A stretch of DNA of 64,000 bases from Micropterix aruncella (lineage: Eukaryota > Arthropoda > Insecta > Lepidoptera > Micropterigidae). Location of the stretch: NCBI GenBank assembly GCA_944548615.1, contig OX155952.1:29289458-29353457 (forward strand), in the 5' to 3' direction. Both the position numbers and the translations under genes were made by a program. Below are positions 1 to 11,525 of the stretch, piece after piece (the stretch's first letter is position 1; each line of letters starts with the position of its first letter). The notes beneath the pieces are model-generated. The model searched no databases and was not told where the DNA came from. It worked only from the letters and a program-made list of their open reading frames with translations.

Positions 1-258
1 AGTACGGCGCCTTCCTCGATTGGACAGCGGCTGTTCCCCGAAAATGGCAAAGTGGACGCGTTCCCAGTGCTGACTGCAACCACCGCACTGTTCATGTTCA
101 AAGGGCAAACGTATTTTTCATCTCCGCGTTCCCTGCGGTTCACCGTCGACGATATCATCTTGTGCATTGCGCATATTTCATACGTCGATAGAATATTCTC
201 AACGTTTAAAACATTTTGCCCGGGAATAAGTGAATCTAACAGCAGTTTATATTTGTGA
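1..258 (+). other. Open reading frame running in from the window edge, unrecognised
   Basis: Frame 1 is open from the first base to a TGA at 256-258 (85 codons). The sequence is richer in GC than the DNA that follows. No domain is recognisable. It could be the last exon of a gene whose body lies outside the window, or a chance open frame. I saw no splice acceptor because the start is off the edge. Confidence that it is coding is low. Confidence 0.2.
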
Positions 259-435
259 AACTGGAATGCTGTCGCTGCGTACGGGGTCACCCTTTCGCTT
301 TCTTGGATGCGACCCGGCGCCCGCTCGATGCCGTCTAATCGAAAACTGAAAGAATATGCATATCAGCACTGGACACAGTTAATTAAATTGTTAACTTTGT
401 TAATCCGTTAATCAGAAAATTAACTTCGTTAAAAA

Positions 436-545
436 GAGTCGAAAAGGTTATGCTTAAAATCGGTCCACCAGGAGACACACTAGTCATATTTGAATATCAA
501 AATATTGGACTTAGGGATTTGAAATTTGGTACAGATACTTTTTTG
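436..545 (+). repeat. Dispersed repeat fragment, related to 63,124-63,225
   Basis: A block of about 110 bp including CGGTCCACCAG and a downstream TTGAAATTTGGTACA-like segment recurs at the other end of the window (63,124-63,225) with scattered substitutions. It is non-coding and probably a mobile-element relic. The rest of 259-1,067 is AT-rich sequence in which I see no gene. A palindromic CCACCTGCTGGCGC-type motif lies at about 645-658. Confidence 0.5.
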
Positions 546-1067
546 GGCCGAAATCACATTGCAAAATTTTGGTTAGAATATCTTATATACAAGCTACACT
601 AATTATATTTAAATTCCGCCATATATTTTAATCAAATATAAACGCCACCTGCTGGCGCTTGGCCCAATCCCGCCCTTAGCCGAGAAACGAACCACACCGC
701 CTGAAGTGGTTGCGAAGTAAAGCAAACGGGCTAGTCCGCTGGCCGATAGATTTTATCGATTTAATTTATGAAATTAATATTCAGATGAAATCAGGTGACA
801 ACCGATTTTTAATTTTTTAAAATTAATTTGCATTTGATTTCTGCTAAATAGAAAACGATGTAAATGTGTTCCTAGCTTTAAACAAGAAATTGCGGACAGA
901 AAAGACAAAATAGTTTGGACCTGCGCACATCTTGGCTAGCGCTCACACAGACGAAAGATTCCAAACATGTGCAAACACTTCGTATATAATTATTCAGTCA
1001 GTATTAATAAATATATTCTTTGCCAGTGGCATCTCTACATATTAATATTATCTGAAAAATAAATAAA

Positions 1068-1243
1068 ATAAAAAGATAAAATACAAACGGAGCTGCCAAG
1101 GAATTCACCGACTATCATATACTATTATTATACTTCTGGGGGGTGAGCGGTGGATTCTGGAGTAACGAACCGGCTGTGGTAGGTTTAGGACAGCTGTCTT
1201 GCCACATGTGAGCGTTCACCTTACCACCCATTCACTCCCCCCA
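1068..1243 (-). repeat. 3' end fragment of the REL-endonuclease LINE
   Basis: This segment is near-identical to 6,505-6,684, which is the 3' tail of the LINE nested in PIGU intron 1. Shared features are the CGGAGCTGCCA block, the GGGGTGAGC(G/A)GTGGATTC block and the GAACCGGCTGTGGTAGG block. It is therefore a severely 5'-truncated copy of the same LINE family in the same orientation. The A/T-rich tail on the low-coordinate side is consistent with the 3' end of a minus-strand insertion. Confidence 0.6.
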
Positions 1244-1380
1244 TATAACGGACTTCAGATTAACGAAACATAAATGTAACGAATGTTTAGAGTCCAATAA
1301 TGATTTTTGAAGTTAACTCATTAATGAAAAATGTGACTTTTTAAATTAACGATTAATCAATTATTTTCTTAAATACATAC

Positions 1381-1672
1381 CTTCTAACGATGGAATAACT
1401 CATCAATCGCACGCTTAAATTTGGTTCATATTTTTCTAATTTGTGGATTATTTCCAGTAAGAATCGAACGTTTAACGGTGTCGTGATTTTGAAACCATTC
1501 CGATAACACGGTATCAAGTAACTGGGGATATTACTCGATATTTGTGATTCAACATCTATTACAAATAACAACAATTAGAAATCATCATGAATGAAATATC
1601 TTACGTTAAGTACTTACTGTAAATAGAAACGATTGTTGTAACAATCACAATTGATAAGATTTTCGCGACCAT
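1381..1672 (-). CDS. Putative small secreted protein, two exons visible (partial)
   Basis: Exon 1 runs 1,672-1,618 and encodes an 18-residue, strongly hydrophobic start (Met-Val-Ala-Lys, then an Ile/Val/Thr-rich core) that looks like a signal peptide. It ends at a consensus GTAAGT donor. A 62-bp intron follows, with a TAG acceptor at 1,558-1,556. Exon 2 runs 1,555-1,381, joins in frame (phase 1), and ends at a GTATGT donor. The 76 visible residues include one cysteine in an IPSYLIPCYRNG segment, faintly like the start of takeout/JHBP proteins, but I do not claim that family. A TATA box lies about 45 bp upstream of the ATG. The continuation after 1,381 was not found. It lies 330 bp downstream of the PIGU stop, on the same strand. 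Confidence 0.42.
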
Positions 1673-1715
1673 TATTCAATATTTTCTACTGTTATTATGC
1701 AAAATTTTCTCCCTT

Positions 1716-1724
1716 TTTATAAAA
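1716..1724 (-). promoter_or_regulatory. TATA box of the putative secreted-protein gene
   Basis: On the minus strand this reads TTATAAAAA within CGCTTTTATAAAAAGGGAG. It lies about 45 bp upstream of the candidate ATG at 1,672, a normal distance for a short 5' leader. It supports the reality of the small gene. Confidence 0.4.
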
Positions 1725-1994
1725 GCGGTAACGCACTTTTGTACAGTAGAACTTTTGTTTTTCATTGTTACTCTATAGCACATTGTAGGCAAAATATGCT
1801 CAGATAAGATAACGTGTACGTTACGAGATAAGGATAATTGTTATGGTGAATCACCTCTCTCAGTAAAATGCATATTTCGTTATTTCGTATATTTCTGCAC
1901 AACAAATAATCATAAGACGGAATGTCATAATCTATATATTAAAAATAATACTTTGTAAAATGACATTTAAATGCAATTGTTATTTACACATTGG

Positions 1995-2000
1995 TTTATT
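1995..2000 (-). terminator. Possible poly(A) signal of PIGU
   Basis: An AATAAA hexamer on the minus strand lies only a few bases after the PIGU stop codon. That is unusually close and would give a very short 3' UTR. Alternative weaker signals further down cannot be excluded. Confidence 0.3.
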
Positions 2001-2003
2001 TTG

Positions 2004-5000
2004 TCACAACAGGACGAGTTTGGCCGGTGCGCCATTGACCGTTTTCGAAGTTCCATGCACTAGTGTGTATTCCCTTTTTATATAAGCGAATAGAAAGTCT
2101 ATGAGAAAGAAAATCTGGGCCGTGGCGAAGGCGAGGGTTACGCCGAAGAAAAAGTTTGCGTTTCCCGACCGGGAATAGATCCAGAGATGCCACATGACCG
2201 GACCCAAGACGGACGTGGCGACCATGAAACAGAAAATGATGAAGCGTTGCTGCATGTCTGAAAAAGAAATGGAAAAAATATTATTAGTATTTGATTTCTT
2301 TTGAATTAAACATTGCATTTATCGAGTGTACTTTTGACTAACTATAATGACTTTTAAAGCAGTACCCATGTAGCATATTTTTAAAAGCCATCTGCAACTT
2401 TTTTTATTTTAGGTGTTTGTTACCGAGTGAATGCAATTTTAATATTCAACTTTCAGATATTCAGTTTTCTTTTTCTCAGTAACCAAAGCCACAATGAAAA
2501 AAGTTGTAGATGATATTCAATTATTTTTCGTTCAGGATTACCATTCAAAGTTTCATGCAAGGCACCAGAAGCCCTCTCGCGAAGCAATCGCTATCGCAAT
2601 AGCTCCTTTTGGTATAACGAAACCCACGGTTTTTGTTGCCCCTATCAGAGAATAGGCAAACTACAGACTCTCGTGCCACCGTTATATATTAGTATGCTGG
2701 CACACACCTTCTACAAACGAATTTTCGAGTGCTTCGAAAATTTTACGTGGAATGACTGGCTTCCGAAAGGTTAATAGCCAAAACGGTTGGATTTTGAGAG
2801 TTTTCATGATAGAGTTGCTAGACTTCTTTTTTAGAGGCATAAAAAATGAAATGTTTAGTTTATTTATTTTATTTATTTAGGAATTAATTACCATAAAACA
2901 TTGATTTGCTTACAAAAATAATAGAAACCGAATGGCAAAACCTTAACCTTTTGCTTATTTGATTCTGTCACTTAACTGTGACTAGCCCGTTCTAGGGTGG
3001 AAAGAACTCTAATATTACAATCAATTATGTACAAGTTAATGCCAGTAGTCCCCAAAACTTTTTCAATGACTCAATAAAGGAAAAAACAGAATGAATTTAT
3101 TTGTTGTTTTTTTATTTCATTACAAGTTATTAGGGACTTTATTGAGGCCCACCCACCCTAAAATAAAATAAAAACTATTTTTTGACACTTTCTTTTAATG
3201 AATCTGGAGCTATTTATGAAAATGACCTCGAATATCTTTCATGATAAACAATAAAAAAGTTTTAAAAAGTAGGCATTTTATTTTTCCTGGATTTCCAAAT
3301 ATAAGAAAGAGTTTGTGAAAAACATTAGTCGCAAATTCCTGAAAGTACCAAAAGTAAGATCGGCCCTTGTTACATGGAAATGATGATTTAATGTGCATAA
3401 AAAAGGACAGGAAATTACCGGTAAATACAACATAACGGCTAATAATCTTATCGACAAATAGGGCAACCTTATTATCAATGAGCAAGATAGCTGAAAAAAT
3501 GTAAAGAGTATATATTAATTAAGTGTTTGACGACGATAGATACAATTTAAAATTGCAAAGCTATAAAAATAGCAAGAAATAGAAAGCAGCAAGTCCCAGT
3601 GCCTTTTCCTTTGTAACAAAAACTATGCAACTGGTAATATTCCCACGAACTGGCTGAAGTCAACCTTTGTAACTATTACGAAGAAAGTAAATGTGCAGTG
3701 AACCGCATTATCAGTTTAACACTTTAACAGCGGCCGATTTTTATAGCACGTGTTATATTGCCCGCGGGCGTTTTTAGGCAGTATTGTAACTGCTATAAAA
3801 AAATAACTTGATTAGATATAGAAACAATTTGTTTTGTATCTATTAGACTAACTTTTATATCTTCAGAAAAAAATGATAAGTTAAGAAATTATTTATTTAA
3901 AAAAGGGCATTTTTGTGAAGAAAAAAAGTTGTACATGAAGTAATCAAACAAATCATTGACCATAATCTTTTGTGTGGACTTTTTTGAAACATGGCATAGC
4001 GGTACGTTGCAATCTGGGCAATAGTAGACTGTCTCCCTGCGTCCTCGTTTACCAGTTTGCTTCTTTCCAATGTCTGCACAATCTTTGCAGACTCTCTACA
4101 CTTTTGTTTTTTTGTAGAGCGGGGGGACCACTTTCGATTAGTCCCCCCACCCTGCGTTCGCGATTTATGCTAATCAATTGCATATGTATGTATAGATAAG
4201 ACTAAACTACACGCTAGTACAACGCGAATTACGAACCGAGTACGTGATTTTTAAACAAACTGTATGAAAGTCAATCACGCCCTCAGTACGTGAGTCGCGA
4301 GTTAGAGAATATTTTGTATCACGTACTGAGTACGTGCTCCGCTGTTAAAGTGTTAATGGCTCACCCTCTAAAGCTCTTAATCCAGCTAATACATCGGTAG
4401 TCACGACGCAAAAGGGGTTGTCTGTCACTTTTTGACAGTCATTTTTTTAAATAAAATTGTCTAATTTCATATGATATTTCATGTGGGAAAATGATACACC
4501 TCTGCCACAGTATACCAATCAGTAGCTTTACTCTCGAGCTACAGGGCAATGCGGGAAGAGGGTGCGAGGAATGTGGGCAGAGGGGTACGTCCTGACGAAC
4601 GCGAACGTTTAGCATTACGGCCAGGTAAAGGCTGGTGACCTTTTCGAGCGTTCGGATATCTGCGTAGGCTAAGTAGCGGAACATCTGGCGACCATATTCA
4701 AGCCCTTACGACTTGTGTTTTATTCGCTTTGATTTCAATTTTGTTCTAAGAGAAGCTACTGTCTGGGGTATACTGTGCCTCTGGGGAGCTTCCATCTAAA
4801 ATACATGTAAAATTTCATAGAAAAATTGGGGGATATGTGCTGTTTTTCTATTTTAGTTGGCATAAGAAACTATTTCACCTTTTTGCTAATAGCTATTACG
4901 TAAAGAGTGTGTTAAATATTTTTTTTAAATATGGCAAAAGGGTACACCTGCATGTTAAGTTGAAAATTCGGACAAACTAGAAGTGGGGTATAAGTTAAAA

Positions 5001-8000
5001 CCACTTATATAAATTTACAAAAATAATGTCCATAACTCATAGAAAAATTAAAAGCTCAATTGGGTAAGGTTTTTCCAGTATGATTATTTTAAACTTTCAT
5101 TTGATTCTCCTGTGAAATTTGTTAAACAACAGATAACTCCTTTGCTTCTTGACTACCAACATGCCAGAATCTATAATAAAATAGACAAGCAAGTAAACGA
5201 CACGCTGTTTGAATTTTGCAATAATCTAGGAACCGGAGAAGCAGAGATATCGGCCGCCTAGTCTAGATGTGCTTTATTGGCTTCGAAAAAGCGAAACGGC
5301 TACTTCAAAGTGACATCATCGGCTGGTGGGGCAACCCGCTGGCTTTTTCAAAAAAATCCAATATTCAACAATCAATCATTTTGGAATCATTGAAAAGAAA
5401 CACAATGTTTCTTACTACAGTACTGACCCTCATTACAGCCGATCCACATTACGGTGCTGTATGTAACTATGCATAAATATGTTACGATTGTATACTCACA
5501 TGGGAACAAATGCCGCCACATTGGAAACAGTGCCATGTAGAAACCTACATCTCCGATGCACGGATACGATCTGAATATAGCAGCCAGCGTTATAAGAGTC
5601 GTCGCTAACAGCATCGGTTCATGCCTGAAGCGCACCGTTAAGGGAATTACATATAGCACCAAAGCGTTGATTTGCAGAGCGCAGACGAAGAGCAGACGGA
5701 AATGCTCAAACATCTCGGTGAAAAAGTACCAGAATAGGCCGATGTTTGGTTTCAAGTCTGGTACAGTCAATCTGAAAAGAGAGTGTTTGGATTAGAATTG
5801 AGGGCAGGGCGGAAACGATGAAAGCAGAGTGATTGTAATCTCGAATGGCCAGTCAGTTACCAAGCGTCTATGTTGAATTTAATTATGATAAGAAAAAATG
5901 TAATGAGATATTCTTCGATTGCCATGATTCTGAAACCACATATTCGTGGGTAAACGTTGTTTCGCAACAAGTTATGCAACATCCACGTATATGTTTCCAG
6001 GACCAATTTTAAAAGCTTTTCACCATTCACACTAGCCAGTGTTGTGCAACATGATGGCAGGGTAAGTAATGATGTGCTGTGTATTGTTATTCATATGTTA
6101 TTGGTAGATAAGTTGTGTTTCTCGACATAAAAAAGTTGTTGCTCCACACGACCAAATCAGTGCCTCATAAAAAAATCACTTGCTTTGGACATCTCTGATC
6201 CGCTTCCAGTCTTTTTGATCATGATGTTTTTTGCGTCTCTTAAGGTGGGTATCCGTTAGGTTCGCGCATCAACTCTGCTCCGTGCACCTGCAACTGCTCC
6301 AGTAGTGGATACGTTTGCGCTCCTCAAGCGCGCAACGTTGCACGCTCCGCGGCGAGCACTTCAAGCGGTGGCGGTAAATGCGCAAACACAAAGTGGAGCG
6401 CAGTGTGTTCGTGGACGTGAGCAAAGTGAGACGTTGGTGGGTACGCTATGGAGTGGGCCGAAGAGAAATGTTTAGCTCTAATCGAGGAGTACATATATAT
6501 ATAAATAAATACAAACGGAGCTGCCATGGAATTCACCGACCGGAGTCGGGCCCATCATAATACTATTTTTTTGCACTTCTGGGGGTGAGCAGTGGATTCC
6601 GGACTTACGAACCGGCTGTGGTAGGTTTAGGACAGCTGTCTTGCCACATGTGAGCGTTCACCTTGCCACCCATTCACTCCCCCTTCGAAGCCATAGAATT
6701 TGAGATGCGCAAATCGCAGTTTTAGATAATTTTTCTAAGAAAGAGTTGATTATTTTTCTGGAAAGGCCAAGATCTTTAAAGAGGTGAAATAGAGATTTAG
6801 CTGGCAGGCCACGAGCGCCAACTTCCACCGCGTGAAGGTGAACAGTGAAGCCGTTCCGGGTTACGGCATTTGCAAGATCATGGTATTTATTTAATTTGTA
6901 CTCGTGGTCTTTTGGGATATTTGATTCCCATGGAACAGTTAATTCTACAATAAGAGCCACCTTCCGAGATAGAGAGTAAAGAGTTATATCTGGACGGAGA
7001 GCTGTGCATCCGAGACTTTCAGGGAATTTATACTGCTTAGAGACCGAATCAACCTCCAGAATCCAATCTGTAGCTTTCTCGATTATTGAGAAAGGTTTTG
7101 TAGTTAAATGTTTTTTGCCTTTAGAGCCATCCCGCACAAACTGTATTGGGGGTTTGGAGGATACTGTCAAACCCTTGTTGGCACGAGCCACTGAGAGACT
7201 AATTACCTCGCGAATAACAGCGACAACTTTGTCATGGCGGTAAGTGTACCGTCCTTGATCTAAGGCCACCTTGCAGCCAGCTAGAATGTGTCTAGCTGTG
7301 CAAGGGGTATTGCTACAGAGGGGACAAGGACTATCCTCGGCAAAGCTCCAACGAGCGAGGTTACTGGGGTCTGGAAGTGTATGCTGAAAGGCATTCAAAT
7401 AAAATTTCAGCATCTCTGGCGTCCAGTCATAGAGCATTACCTTCCAGTGCATTGGAGGCGGAATGCAAAAGTCCCCAATTGTTGTCCAATCATTCTGGCA
7501 TTGAAGGCCAATAGCATGAGCCATACTCTTGCTGTCGTAATCTCCCCGCAAAAGAGACTTCTTCAAGTCCACGTCGCTCGTGGTTGTACTGCCATACCCC
7601 AGACCAGTGCCATTCTGGCTGATTCCAGTAAGGAACTTTTTGTGGAAGTCTACGCGGGGTTGTAAATCATTTGAATCACTACGGCCACTTATTACGTGCT
7701 TCGATATTGCCGGATCTTTGGAATTGCACAGAATCGAATTTTTGGTTATTCTGGAGTTGGCGTAGAGCAGAGAGGGCAGTTTAAGCGCTAGCCCAAAATT
7801 TTGTTTGGACTTGAAGAGAGTCGAGGGGTCAGCTGGTTTGGCTAAGGACAGCCAGGATTTTAAACTAGCTGTCACCAGCGCATCTAGATGGGACAGTTGG
7901 GTTTTGGTAAAATCGTAAATAAGAAAGGGCCATGACAAATGTGACGTTAGATAATTGTCATAGATCCAGGCCTTACGAGGGCCAGAAATTAGCAAGGCAT

Positions 8001-10676
8001 CTATTTTCGCCAGGCAACTTTTGAAATGCTCTATAACCTGATCGCCCGAGACGTCTTTTCCCTGATGGGTGATTTTTCTACCGAGGAATTTGAAATGATT
8101 GTTTGGGTCTATAAGGGAGATATTAGAGCCCTTATAGACCAATTTGGGGTCATAGTACAGTACTGTGGGATCCGAAGAATGAGAAATTTAAAAATAAATT
8201 CTGGCGATGACATGTTCGCTCAATGTTCGAATGAAAACTGCGGGTTGTTCTTGAGTTGATGCGTGCACCGTCTTCATCTGACCAGTTGCAGATGCGCGAA
8301 CGTAATGGATACCCGCCTTTATAAAGTAAATTTTCGAATACATCTATTTATTGGGAATATCCAATGTAACAGAAATATTTTTCCAGGTGTATTTTTTTGT
8401 GGGCCCTAAATTCATCATATGAGCATCTTATAATATAATATTGTTAAGCACATTTCTATTAGCTTGAATATGCCATTGTTCAACCACACTACTCCCATTA
8501 TGCGCAACAACATCAACACCTGTAAACAATCGTTACACAGCTGATCATTTCGTTTTGTTCCTGGCTTGATGTTGGGTGCAGCACAACATGACGCATAATA
8601 TATAATGTTTCAGAAACACAGTTCATAGACTCATTATTGCGAAAGAAAGATGCGCAACAAATATTCGCAAATGAATATGCAGCTTAATGATTTACTGACG
8701 AACTTTTAACTGTACCCGATTAACCCTTAGGCTAAAAACGCTTAGCTTTCAGCCCTTAACCCAAAGAAAGAGCAGAGAAAGAGGATAGTTTTTTATAACG
8801 TTGTAGACGCATCTGTCTGGCCCTTTTAGCGACCGTCCCAAGGCGGTTATGCGTATCACTAAGGTAAATCAGTATCCAAACTTGTCAATTGTCTATGTAA
8901 ATAGCGATAAATCTTTGTTAACGGTAAGAGTATCAAGAATATCCGATATCCGATTGCAAAATCAGCGTCGCAGATGAAAAATGAACGGCGATAAATATAC
9001 CAACGGAGCTACTGAACATCACCCATTTTAAAATAGTACCCCGAGTATAAATTCAAGAAAACACATTCACAGCATACATCTGGAGGACAAGAAAACAACC
9101 ATTTTTCAAGGTTAACTTGGACTTAACAGATCTGATAAAAACTGTGGATTTGTATAAAAAACATACCAACAAAGAAATATCATTTTACACACATCCTATT
9201 TGCATACTTACTTCAACCCTTCGATTGTGCATATAATCCAAGGTCAACTCATTAGATTAAACTGCTAGATTCATTGGAAACAGGACCGATTCTCTTTGCA
9301 GGAAATGTGGAGGAAGATTAACTGCTATACATATCTTATACGAGCGTCACACTCTTACCAACTTAAGGCTAAAACTATTAGGAGTCCCTTATCCAAAACC
9401 TAACAAACTACTTATGGCGCTAAACTAGTTTCAGGTTACTACTCTGGACTAGCAGCCGCGGATCGTGAACCCTCAATACCACCGCGAGCGTCCCGCAGCC
9501 CGAGGAGACACCTAGGATGGCTAAATGCAACTCTCCAGACATTGCAGCTAACAGGCAGAGGTGGACAACAAAAAGAATAGACCGCAAGAGTAATTTTATT
9601 TACGCATCTACAAATGGCCTTAGCAACAAGATATAATAATCAAAATCGTGACACTTCTTAACTTCCGGACAATATATGTACATATAGGGTCAACTCCCAA
9701 ACCTTCATTACCATGGCAGACGACTGCTTTGATGTGGCCATTTGTAATGTGTAATTGTGTGTAATGGTCATTTTTGCCATCAGAGCGATCTTGGGAACAA
9801 TTTAAGCCAACTTGAACTACCCCTCTACACATGAACAATTGAACGATGGGTTGGGAGGTTAGACGATCCTGATGCTGGCATAAGTAATACACTTAATCCA
9901 TAAATATCTACTCACATGAATCCATAGGTGTTATCCAGATAATTGAAAGACCCGTCCATTATCAAAGCGGATAAATATAGCAAAATCGTCCAAAATATCC
10001 CAAATAGTAGCAGTGTTCTGAAATAGGAGCATTTCGCGCAGCCACCTTTTGCATTCGATATGAAAATAGCAGCCGGTACGATCATTGTCACGGGATAAAG
10101 GGCTTGATGCGTCGCCAACGCAATGCTCATGCAGCTGAGCACTCTCCGCCCGTTCACCATCGAATGGAGCGCGATCGCCATGAAGAAATTGTTAAAAACG
10201 GTCGTCGTTAAACCGACGCAGTTCAGAATCGTGTACGGGTTGAACAAGTAAGCCGAGACGACGTACACCGGGGCGCTCTTAAAATCCGTTGTGCTCAAAA
10301 GCATATGCTTTGAATCCGCCGCGTAACTCTTTAAATCCTCCTCCTGTCTCTGTTTTAGAATGCTCATGAATTTCTCCGCTGTGAGGAATAGCAGGTATCC
10401 AGTAGCTATGTCGCAGATTGTGAATAAAAATGGCAGAATCCATGGCGCCGTGTTTATAATTTTATGAAATATGGCAAGCATGACCGGGGTCTCGTGGAAG
10501 ACATCACCGAAGTAAGGATCGATTCCTTGATCGTACAGATGCACTCCCTCCACTAACCTCCTCCAGGAGTTCAGAGGCGTTGACACTTCAACTCTGTTTG
10601 ATATAATCTGTGCGTAATCCGTCTGTATCAACCAATATCGCATAAGACCGGCTACTAGATATTTAGTTTTCCCCAT
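2004..10676 (-). CDS. PIGU: PIG-U, GPI transamidase subunit (three exons: 10676-9916, 5771-5500, 2257-2004)
   Basis: PIG-U is a multi-pass ER membrane subunit of the GPI transamidase, the complex that attaches preassembled GPI anchors to protein C-termini. Exon 1 (761 nt) starts at an ATG in a CAAAATGGGG context and ends at an AT|GTGAGT donor. Exon 2 (272 nt) starts after TTTTCAG and ends at a CCCAT|GTGAGT donor. Exon 3 (254 nt) starts after TTTTTCAG and ends at TGA. Phases 2 and 1 match across both junctions, giving 1,287 nt and 428 residues, close to the human protein (435). Diagnostic segments are VPDLKPNIGLFWYFFTEMF at the start of exon 2 and GPVMWHLWIYSRSGNANFF in exon 3. Several hydrophobic membrane segments are visible. 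The gene appears intact. Introns of 4,144 and 3,242 bp carry transposon debris. Confidence 0.95.
2258..5499 (-). other. PIGU intron 2
   Basis: This 3.2-kb intron is bounded by a GTGAGT donor and a TTTTTCAG acceptor on the minus strand. It is AT-rich and has no supported gene; the short ORFs in it show no recognisable domain. A tract of TTTATTTATTTA type near 2,858-2,880 resembles the tail of a minus-strand LINE. A segment at about 4,220-4,345 carries the motif ACGTACTGAGTACGTG and near copies as a small inverted repeat. Confidence 0.6.
6448..6492 (+). pseudogene. Truncated start of a MADF-domain protein
   Basis: The ATG at 6,448 opens 15 codons reading MEWAEEKCLALIEEY. That is the typical beginning of a MADF DNA-binding domain (acidic start, then a helix ending in IEEY). 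The frame is cut at about 6,492 by the inserted LINE tail. MADF proteins commonly accompany transposases in insect PIF/Harbinger elements, so this fits the element it sits in. Too short to function. Confidence 0.5.
6493..8175 (-). mobile_element. 5'-truncated REL-endonuclease LINE inserted in the Harbinger remnant
   Basis: The minus-strand element runs from an approximate 5' truncation point near 8,175 to a TA-rich 3' tail at about 6,493-6,512. It retains a 3' UTR segment (6,505-6,684) that is shared with the fragment at 1,068-1,243. Most of the reverse transcriptase is missing. The exact 5' boundary is uncertain because it abuts the right arm of the host element. Confidence 0.65.
6658..8142 (-). 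pseudogene. LINE polyprotein C-terminal half: RT thumb region, CCHC knuckle, restriction-like endonuclease
   Basis: The frame encodes 494 residues up to a TTG at 8,142 and stays open slightly further upstream. Residues 273-290 form a C-x2-C-x8-H-x4-C zinc knuckle (Cys273, Cys276, His285, Cys290). Residues 383-402 carry an RPD...VELT pattern (Asp385, Glu400) typical of the PD-(D/E)XK-like endonuclease of R2-superfamily LINEs. The catalytic YXDD part of the reverse transcriptase is absent, so the fragment cannot retrotranspose itself. No internal stop is present over 1.48 kb, which suggests a fairly recent insertion. It lies antisense to its host transposon but in the same direction as PIGU transcription. 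Confidence 0.75.
8322..9915 (-). other. Remainder of PIGU intron 1
   Basis: Between the right end of the nested element and the exon 1 donor at 9,915 I see only AT-rich intron sequence. There is no gene, long repeat or clear element boundary. Confidence 0.5.
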
Positions 10677-11100
10677 TTTGTTGAGGTTACGTTTCGCGAT
10701 AAAACTTCTTCAATCAGTTCGGACAACACATATATGATTTTATAGCCTCTTTTTTACGAGCGGAAGGAAAATTGAGTGATTTCAAGTCTTCCGCATTTAC
10801 AATGCATGTTTAAATAACGAAAAATCGTTTCGTTTTCTTACGTTCCAGAGCTGCATATATCGATTGTCAGCAAACCATTGAACCACTACTTTTTTCACAG
10901 AGATTTTAGCACTTATATTCGCAACAGCTGCAGATGCTTAAACCAAATAAATATTCTATGTTAATTAACAAGTAAGAAATGACTCAAAATGAGTGAAACG
11001 CCGCCGCCTGACATTTAATTATTTATTTATTTGACAGTTAGGTACGTAGAGTTGAGCAATACCGGCAATGGGGTCCTAGGAACACATCGGCGCACATAAA
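10677..11100. other. PIGU upstream region, no clear promoter motif
   Basis: The 5' flank of PIGU lacks an obvious TATA box at the expected distance. That is normal for a housekeeping gene. No further gene is visible. Confidence 0.4.
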
Positions 11101-11105
11101 GCCGG

Positions 11106-11525
11106 GGGGGGGGGGGGGCGCCAGTTTTGCATGCGGCAATTTTGCACAAATGTCACTTTTGACAGGTCCAAATTTGTTGAGGGCAGATTTGCAGGAGGCA
11201 ACCTTGCAGGAAGCAACCTTGCAGGCGGCAACCTTCAGTACAGTTTTTAAGTTTTTCTGTTAGGTTAGGTTAGGTTAGGTTTTTCTTTCCCTAAAATCGA
11301 AGTGACATTAATTACCGGCATCCTTGTAGTGGATGACTTTTATACATCAAACTAAACATTTAAAAAAATGTTTTAAGTTTTTCTGTTAGGTTAGGTTAGG
11401 TAATTTTGACATTTGCAAAACTGCCTTCTGCAAGATTGCCTTCTGCAAAACTGCCGCCTGCAAGAATGCCGTCTGCAAGATTGCCGTCTGCAAATTTGCC
11501 TTCTGCAAGTTTGATGGGACCCATA
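11106..11525. repeat. Foldback element with tandem 15-bp iterons and internal TTAGG tracts
   Basis: The left arm (about 11,120-11,236) contains tandem TTGCAGGAGGCAACC-like units. The right arm (about 11,405-11,512) contains the same unit in inverse orientation, about seven copies. The minus strand of the right arm translates as a Cys-Arg-Arg-Gln pentapeptide repeat, which I take to be incidental. Two (GGTTA)n tracts lie inside, at about 11,260-11,280 and 11,388-11,401, each preceded by the same TTTTTCTGTTA segment. A run of 15 or more G lies at about 11,104. Confidence 0.6.

Larger units (their letters stand above)
6243..8318 (+). mobile_element. PIF/Harbinger-type element remnant in PIGU intron 1, interrupted by a LINE
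   Basis: Inverted termini AGGTGGGTATCC (left) and GGATACCCGCCT (right) extend, with mismatches, through a GTTCGCGCATC block. They are flanked on both sides by TTA (6,240-6,242 and 8,319-8,321), the 3-bp duplication typical of PIF/Harbinger. The left arm still holds the first 15 codons of a MADF-type protein. The interior is replaced by a LINE in the opposite orientation. The terminal sequences differ from those of the larger Harbinger copy at 45,364-49,996, so this is a second family. Confidence 0.7.

Noticed and set aside
3210..3485. Minus-strand ORFs of 66-91 codons in PIGU intron 2 as extra PIGU exons
   Set aside because: PIGU is complete at 428 residues with three exons in phase; these ORFs have no homology to the family and would break the frame.
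7004..7765. Plus-strand ORFs within the LINE fragment
   Set aside because: They are antisense to the well-supported endonuclease frame and show no domain.
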